From Hyalella azteca (Eukaryota; Arthropoda; Malacostraca; Amphipoda; Hyalellidae): 64,000 bases of DNA. The stretch is taken from contig NW_025935716.1 in the NCBI RefSeq assembly GCF_000764305.2, positions 124,001-188,000 of the forward strand, written 5' to 3'. How positions within the stretch are numbered: position 1 is the stretch's first letter; every line of letters begins with the position of its first letter. The position numbers and the translations under genes are program-made. Positions 50,201-59,200 of this stretch are shown piece by piece. The notes beneath the pieces are model-generated. The model was not told the DNA's origin and did not search any database. It saw only the letters and a list, made by a program, of their open reading frames with translations.

Positions 50201-53200
50201 ATCATCACATTTAAATAAAATGATTTATTGTTTCACAAGAATTACATTACATTCCTCTCCTACAAAAACATCCCATGGCGATAAAAGTTTATTGGCAAAA
50301 CTCTTATGTAAGAAAAAAATATTTTTTAGGTACAATTATCTGACGACTAACTGACAAATTCGTGGAAAATAGCAGGATCTTATCAAACGGAAAGCTTGGA
50401 TAAATACCGTACAGAGAATTAAGTTCGACTATCACAATCTGGAAACAATTTCAGAGTAAGGAAATTGTAGCTTGTCTAATAAGCAAAAGTGTTAGTGAAT
50501 GATGAAGGCATGAAGAACAAAATAAAACCTTAAAATAATGTGATGAAACCTCGTATATGAATTGCGCTTTACAAAAAAATAGAAGTATGAGGAAGCCATT
50601 CTTATAAAAAATTAAACGTATGACGCTCTTCCTAGAGAAAAAATAAAACGTCTGACGCTCTTATTAGAAATATAAATGAGATGTGGGACACTCTTCATGG
50701 AGAAAAAAACGTATGATGCTCTCTTTAGAAAAAAAGTAAGCGTATGACGCTTTTCTTAGAGCAAAATATGAAGCGTAGGCCTATGACGCTATTCTTAGAA
50801 AGAAAATGAGACGTATGATGCTCCTCTAAGAAAAAATATGAAACACAAGCCGCTCCTCATATTGAGGAGAAATTGGGCGTTTGACGATTTAAAAAAAAAA
50901 TAATTTTTTATTTCGTCGGGGAGAAAAAACAGATGTATGTTGTTCTTCATGGAAAAAACTATTTTCGTTCCGCTTTTCTCAGAGAATATGAGGCAGTCTT
51001 CATGCGTCCTAATTGTGGTCTCCTATAAGAGAAGTTAATGAGACGAATGATGGCCTTCTATATATATGAGAAATCAAGAAGGCGTACCAAGGTCCTCAGG
51101 AAAAAATTCGAGTTTCGTATCACGTTCTTTTTTTATAAAAAACGAAGGAACTGATGTACCAATAAGATTAATATCAATAGATTTGATAATTAAGAAGCAA
51201 TTTTTTATTGTCGGTAAGAAAAGCAAATTTGGATAAAATTTGCTTTTCTAAAGTTCAGTGGAAGGTGGCGCGTTAACAACTAACCAATGATTTTGAATTC
51301 TAACAAACAAAATAGATACAGGAATGAAGCAGTCAAAAATAGGCTCAAAATTATTATTACGGAGCAGAAAATCTACACTTCTGCGACATGAAAGAGAAAT
51401 AAGCCAAGCTTCACAGGCAGAAACGCTACATTTACACCACATTTAATAGACGTAGATTCTAGAAAAAAGGCATTTTACAGCCCGTTAAAAGGATGCAGAT
51501 TCTCGGACAGAGACGCAATTTACACCCCATTTAAAATGACGCATATTCTAAACAGACAGTAATGCTACTACATGCTATATAAAAAGATGCATGTTATTAG
51601 ACAGAGACGCAATTTACACCCCATTTAATAGGATGCAGATTCTAAACAGACAGCAACGCTATTTACACGATATTTATTAAGATGCATGTTATTAAAGACA
51701 GAGACACTGTTTACACCCCATTTAATAGGATGCAGATTTTAAACAGACAGAAATACTATTTACATGATATTTAAAAAGATGCATGTTATTAGACAGAGAC
51801 ACTATTTACACCCCGTTTAATAGGATGAAGATTCTAAGCAGACAGAGACGCTAAAACGGCGTTGACAGGACGTATAAACCTACTGTCCAGAGTCCCGTCT
51901 GTCTGAGTGCTGACAGGTCTCCTATGACGGGGAGGCGGGACAGGGTGGCCCTCGTCCTCAATTTCCTCAGCTTCTGCATCCCCAAAACACGGGGAAGATT
52001 ATAGGGCAAACGATGCAGGTGGGATAGACAAGGTGGGTAGGATTAACGGGGAGATCGAATAAATAGGGAATAAAAGATAATAGGATTATACTAATAATTT
52101 GATTTTAAGATAACGGCAAAAACAAAGTGCAAGAAAAATACCTGCCTAATTATATTGGGCAGGATGAAAAACAAACCGAGAAATTTAGGGAAATTATCAA
52201 ATAAATTATTTAAAATGTATATAAGATAAAATGATAAAGGCTGAAAATAATGGATTATTTAGAACATAAATCATGAGCGAATATAGAGGGCCATTTTATT
52301 TGTAGACGTTCAATAGATAAGTCACGATCAGTGAAAACAGGGGCAACCAGCTAATTAAAGAAGAAGCATAAGATGAATAAGAGTAGACGATGTGGATAAT
52401 GAGGAAATAGGATAAAATTAATGGATGTCGTCATAGTGACTACATAGAACTTGATGGGGGAAATATGGGTGAAAACTTGTGATATATATGCAGGGTAGGG
52501 ATTAAATACATACGGAGGAGGTGCCGAGGAGAATACGGAGCAGGTGATGCGGAGAATGTTAGGCGATGATGGAGTTAATACGATGGAGGTGGCTATGTAA
52601 ACACAAGAAAAGGGTGAGATAATTACAAGCTAGAATCCGGAAATAAATATAGATGGTTGTTAATATACTGCAGGGATATAATGAATGCTGAAGAGCTGGG
52701 ATGACCTTTAATTTATGATGGAGATGATAAATAAATTGTGAGAAGAGATAAATTGAAAGAAACTGAGAGATACTGAGAGAGACAAACTCGATAAATACGG
52801 GTAAATGAGATGAACACTGAGATAATGAGAAAAAACAGAAGTTTAGAATTAGTGAAAATGTCAAGAAAATTCACCAAATTTCTATCGATCTAATCTTTTT
52901 TTATCTTATCGATGTAATCGACTTCTAATCTTTTGAATACCAGCTCTATCACCGTTCCGAATTCGTGAATACAAGTGAGCGATTTCTACCAGTAGATTTA
53001 CAATAGAAATTTAAATGGAAATTGGAGGAGCAAAGGTACAGGAGAAACCCAAACTGTTGAAAATTTTCAATCGGATGTGAACGAGAAGTGTTGTTAAAGC
53101 CAGCTGAAAACACTTGGTATTGCAATAAAAATAAAACCTAAATTGGCGAATTAACGACAAAACAACGATAAATCTCCGTTAAAAGCAGGCAGAAATATTC

Positions 53201-56200
53201 ATTTGCATCTCAACTGGGTACGAAATGAACGCCATATTCAAACTAGGTGTCTGTTTAGAAATATAATTCTAAAATTCGAACGTCCCAAACACCGGAAGGG
53301 TAAACATGAAATTTTATCTTACTATCGAATAGAGTGACGCTTCTGTGCTCGGCGTACGGAAGCTAGAAGCTGAATGAGAGGAAGCATAATTAGATTGCAG
53401 TTGAACAATTATTTTCGACCTGACGATACAGCTGGACTTAGAAGCTTATCATATATAGGGATGAAGTAAATCTTTGAGGCAATTCCTTTGCTTTTAAATG
53501 CTAATTTGCTAGGAGTTTTTGCTGACTTTTGGATCATTTGCGACTCAAGCAATCAAATTGTCTCATAAAAAAATAAAAAAGATGATGGGATAGCTACGGG
53601 GCTTGTCTTAGGTGCGACAGAACAAATACGGATGATGCTGTTGATAAACAAGTAGAAGATGAAGAATGGGATTTTAAGGAAATTTTAAAATAAATAATGA
53701 GGGATGGGATGCTGATAGGAACAACGAGGATGAGAAAAAATAAAGAAGCAAGAAAATCAATAGAAAAATAATAAGTGGGAGAGATGGACAATAATAGGGT
53801 GATGTTATCAATAAAGATGAAATAAATAAATTTTAGGGAGATGATATTAATTATTCAATGATACTTTAATTATTTCACGAGGAGAGGACAGTATGAGGTA
53901 TAAATCAAACTGAAAATAAATGAAATAAACATGTATGAACTCCGTCAAATCAGGGCAAAAACTTAGTTGATTTATTTGGATAAAACAATCGTACCCACGG
54001 CATGTATTTTAGAGGGGAAACTTACTGGAATTAATATCTATTTCCAGTAACTGTAGGAAACCTTAAAATGGTTAAGCTCTCAATTGATACTCGCATAGGT
54101 TAAGGTACTCAAGGTACTCGCATAGGTTGAGGTACTCAAGGTACTCGCATAGGTTGAGGTACTCAAAATTCACGCATAATGTCAGGTTCTCAAGATACTT
54201 ACAATTTGTTGAGGTTTTCAAGGTACTCGCATAGGTTAAGGTACTCAAGGTACTCTCATAGGTTAAGGTACTCAAGGTACTCGCATAGGTTAAGGTACTC
54301 AAGGTACTCGCATTGGTTAAGGTTCTCAAGGTACTCGCATAGGTCGAGGTTCTCAAGATACTAGAAGAGGTTGAGGTTCTCAAGATACTCACATTGATTG
54401 AGGTTCTCAAGGCACTCGTATAGGTCGAGGCTCTCGAAATGCACGCATAGGTTGAAGCTTCCAATACGACTGGCAGAAGCTAAGGTTCTCAACACGACCC
54501 GCTTAGTTATTGAACCCTTGACTAACCAAATAATAACCGAATTTTGTTCTCCACACAACAAACCTAAGTTGATATCGGAGCGGCTGCTGGTGCGGGAGGA
54601 GGGGCGCTTCAGGCGAGGCGGCGCCAGGGGTGTTAAGCCTTCAGTCTCCTCGATGGCTGTCATAAGGAATGATGTTATATTAGACAGATATAAATTTTTA
54701 TGCATTATATTTACCACATTTTGATCCGTCAATTAGCCTTGCATAATTCGATATGATTGCAGTTAAAATATTAATACTCATAACGTTAATTTACTTCGCT
54801 TACATTACTCCAAGCAAGATTGCATCACTCGCGTACACGCGTTATTCAACCCGTGAAACGTTCATGGAGAAAAATTGAGAAATTTGATAATTTCAGACAA
54901 GACTCTCTGAGGAGCGAACACATTTCAGATTGACATGAATTGACTCACCATAAAGTGAATTTTCTGATATTGTTGATGCGCGAGACCCAGATCGTCTGAG
55001 GCGAGGCGGGGGAGTGGGTAGAGGCTGAGGCTGATCTTCACTGTCGGAAATCGTTGAGGCGCGAGAGCCAGATCTTCTGAGGCGAGGCGGGGGGGTTGGA
55101 AGAGGCTGAGGCTGCCCTTCACTATCCTGAGAACCTGTTTCGAAAATTAAAGTAATTGTGGCTCAAATTTTGTGATGATTACTCGCCATGCGATGCCGAA
55201 ATTCAAGTCAGTTTGTATTGATTGCGAGAAGGATACTTATGAGAATTTTAGTTATGTCGTAGAATCAAAATTCCAGATTAGAAATATTACTTTATCCGAA
55301 AAAAGCAGCACCTGGTTTTCGTTCATGAGTAGAGTCAAAACTTCAAACCTGATAGATAGACAGAATTAAAATGGAGTCTGCGAGGATTTTCTACGAACGA
55401 ATTCATTTCTTGTTATCTACAGTTTTCATAAACTTTTGTATTGTTGTACGGTTTCGATCAACTACTGTTACGTGGTTTGTCAATATAACTAACGAGCTAA
55501 CTGGGTTCTTCCCACTTCACCCTCAATTTCACAGACCTTAAGCTATTGAGTATTATTTTTGTTAATTTCTTGCTCATGGAAATTGTGTAACTACCATAAT
55601 TTAAATTCTACTAACCCGTATTAGAAGGCGGCAGGGCTGGGGACCTTCCTCCCCGCCTTGGTGCCCTTTTCGGGGGAGGCGGAACGTCCGACTCCGTAGA
55701 CAACTCAGCCTGAAAGACCGAGGATGAAGCCTGACGTGCCTCCTCTTCTTCTTCGTAGAACTTCTGCTTCTCCAGCAGGAAGGAATCTTCCTCGGGAAGA
55801 TCAAAGGAAGGCCTATCCTGCTCTCGCAGGGTCGGTAATTCGGTGTCAAAAGATGACTGACTTCCGTCAGCATCGGAAGAAACTTGGCCTCTGTTCAACG
55901 CAGGGTGCAGCTTCAGGGTCGGGGGATCAAGGTCTCCAATGGAATCGTGTGAAGTTACTTCGAAGGATCGGTTGTACTCGGCTTCGAAGGATTTTCTGTA
56001 CTCCTGAGCCTCGACGGAATCTGGCTCGAGTGCCATGCGTTTTCGTTCAGCCATTCGAGTTTTTTCGAAAGAACCCGTCTCTGAGCTGCCGCCAGAGGTC
56101 GAACTCTCACCTGTAGTAATAACGATAACGAAATTCTAATTATTTTTTAAACAAACAAGCATGTTAACTGTTTGTACTTCCATTTTACAAACATCCTCCT

Positions 56201-59200
56201 CATTCACATCAATAGAGCTATTGAAATTTATTTGTTTTGTGGTAGTTTGATAGCTTCAAATTTGGCCAAGATAGGAAACAAAAGAGAAATTGCCGGTTTA
56301 TTAATATATTTTCCGAATATTAAGAATTTCGTGAATGGATAAAAGAGGGCCGATTGTTATTGTAATATATCTGTCATCGCCTTAATTATAATGGAAGTAA
56401 TATTAAGGCTTAATACCAAGGTAATTCTGTGTTAACTTTCGAAGCTGAACTTTCCACAGTGAAGTGGAAGATTGTACAAATTAAATGACTTTAGAATGCT
56501 AATGAATGCTAATATTAAATGAGAATGCTATTAATTTCAATAGATTAGTTACTTACCTACAGAATTTTTGCTAATTTCAAGTCCTAAATAAATAGCCAAG
56601 AAATATAATGGATAAATAATACAATACTTGCTCTTGGCCGCATAAATTAATTATCCAATTACAATTATTGCCAAAGCACAGAAGTGAATTTTAACAATGA
56701 CATTGATTTCTTAGGAAATTAAATTAGACATGCATAAAGTACGACACTCACCCTTAAGGAGGGCCGTAGCTCGGTCCTGAGGGAGCGACGAGCCAGCAGC
56801 GCTTGTGGACTTGTACGTGTCAAACTCGAACGACGAACTGCTGAACATGGGACAAAGCCAATGACATTACTTATCTTGGCTCATTAATTATAACAACATA
56901 AATAATGTTAAACGGTAAATTGATTGTCAAAGTCTACTAGCAACGTAGTTCGATATTCCTACAATAATTTTCAAATCGTGAACTCCTCCACTAGCCCTTT
57001 CGTTCTGGAGGCAACTATATAGATGAGACTCAAACTAGATCGACCTCTAGTACTCATCACGCAACAGATCAATTTCCCATTGTATTTATTGACTCTACAA
57101 CTAACCATCGCTGAATACATTCAACCTCATAGTATTACACTCGGTCACGCACAATGAAAGTTCTCCCCTCTCTAATCCTGGAGTTCAAGAGCTATACGTT
57201 TCGTTTAGAATTCATCTACTGACCCTGGAGTTCTTGACTCCTCGACATGTACGACGTCTGACTCGGGGCTGGCGTCTGACATGCCGTAAGCGTTCTCGGC
57301 CTTGACGCGAAACTTGTAGTCAGAGCCGACGATGAGGTCGTTGAGTTGTGCCCACGTGATACGGGACGTCATAGCCTTCAGCCACACATCCCAACCAACC
57401 TGAAGTGAGGGAATAATTGATGAATGTCGGTGCACACTGCATGAGCGAAACTTTTCGAATTAAATTGAAACATTGGCCGAATGTTTCTTATCCGCAACTA
57501 GCACACGCATAAACAAGGTCAGACATATTGACTAGACCAAGAGTATCCGAACACTTTTTAGTCGATTGACCAATTGGAGCAGCTGTGAGTACAACAACTC
57601 CACCTGCACAGTTCACCAAAAGAAAGAAGTTCACAAATTACATTTCAACATTGATGGTCTCCAATGACCACCGCCATACTTCAATACGAAAGAAAAACAA
57701 TAACAACGAGTTTTAATATTAATAATTTCCCGTTCACTTTAAACTGGCATTCTGTAGGTTCAATAAACATCCCTACAACACATATGCTTCTTATTGCCCT
57801 TGTGCCTGCGCTGACATGAGATTTTGCACGGGTCCATTCACTTCGTACAGAAGACTATCCTAAGATAAAGTACATCCACCTGACGTACCCTGAAGTACTC
57901 AAGGATGTATGCGCTGACGCGACAGCCACCATCGTCAGCAGGAGGGTCCCACCGCAGAGTGACGGAGTTGCCCGACAACTCAGCCACCAGGGGGCGCGAT
58001 GGCGGCCCGGGCCGGTCTGGCGCACCGAAGAAAAAAATATCCAGAAATTTAATCATTGCGAGCGTTTGACCAGTATATGAATATTATCCTATTGTAACAA
58101 AATGATAAGGTGTCAACGGCCACATAGAAGATCAGAATGGTCAAATTAGTGAGATTTAACTTAAGCAATCACAAGAAATTTCTTCTTCAGAGGAAGGACT
58201 GTGCCGGGAAATATATGCTTAGTGACGTGCATATAAAAATGATCAATTTCGATGGACGTGTTTGATATAAAATGGCAGTTGATAGACAAGGTTCAGCTTC
58301 AACTCGGGCATATGTGAAGAAATGAAAAACGACAAGGAAATACAATAAATGCTTACCAGCTTTCATAACCAGTTAATTGGATTAATAAATTTTACCTTGA
58401 AAGCTTTATTCACTTTAAGTGCACCTTACAGAAATTTTTATCAATCACTGTTGAACAAAGATGAACATTCCTCCAAACCTCAGCAAATTCGCTTTGCCTA
58501 ATAATTTTTTTATTGGCACATTGCAAAACAAGTGGACCGTAAAAGTTGCGTTGCTGCAAACATCGAAACATTATATTAGAATAAAATGCACAATGGATTC
58601 GAAAAATACTTGGAGAGGAGAGAGGAATAACTGTTGTTTAATGGCAAACATGAATAATTTTCCATTAATTTTGCTCGAGCTAAAACACGCTACCGTACGT
58701 CAGGACTAACCCGAACCATTCTGAAAATGAAGTCATATGCTGGTTTTGCTCCAAATAGAAGGGATATAAAATCAAACTCTGCCTTGTTCCGTGAAAGAAA
58801 TAATGAAAGAACATAAATAATTTTACCACTAACACTTTGATTATTTAAAAAATAATATATATCTGACTCTTAAAATGTAAAAATTATGGCTTGCGGAAGT
58901 ACGTCCGATGTCCGTCTAATTCACTTTATCGGGATGGGAGAGAGCGGCTTGATGAGAGGCACATGAGAAATACTTGACCATTGAAGGCTTGTAGTAAATT
59001 GAAGGTCTCCCATTCTCACACCGGCTCATTGATGGTGGCGAATTGATTCTTTAACAATCCATGTTTTTAGTAATCATAAAAATTTATCTGATTTTCGAAT
59101 AATTGGGCATATAAACAGAAACTTCTGAATTAAACTTCATCTTTTTCCATAAATTACTAATTTACTGCTAACTTGGTTAAAACATTTGATTTACATAATG

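Noticed and set aside
54072..54464. 130-codon frame with repeated ASTLRTLTN and a matching plus-strand frame
   Set aside because: Translation of the 27-bp minisatellite in intron 7.
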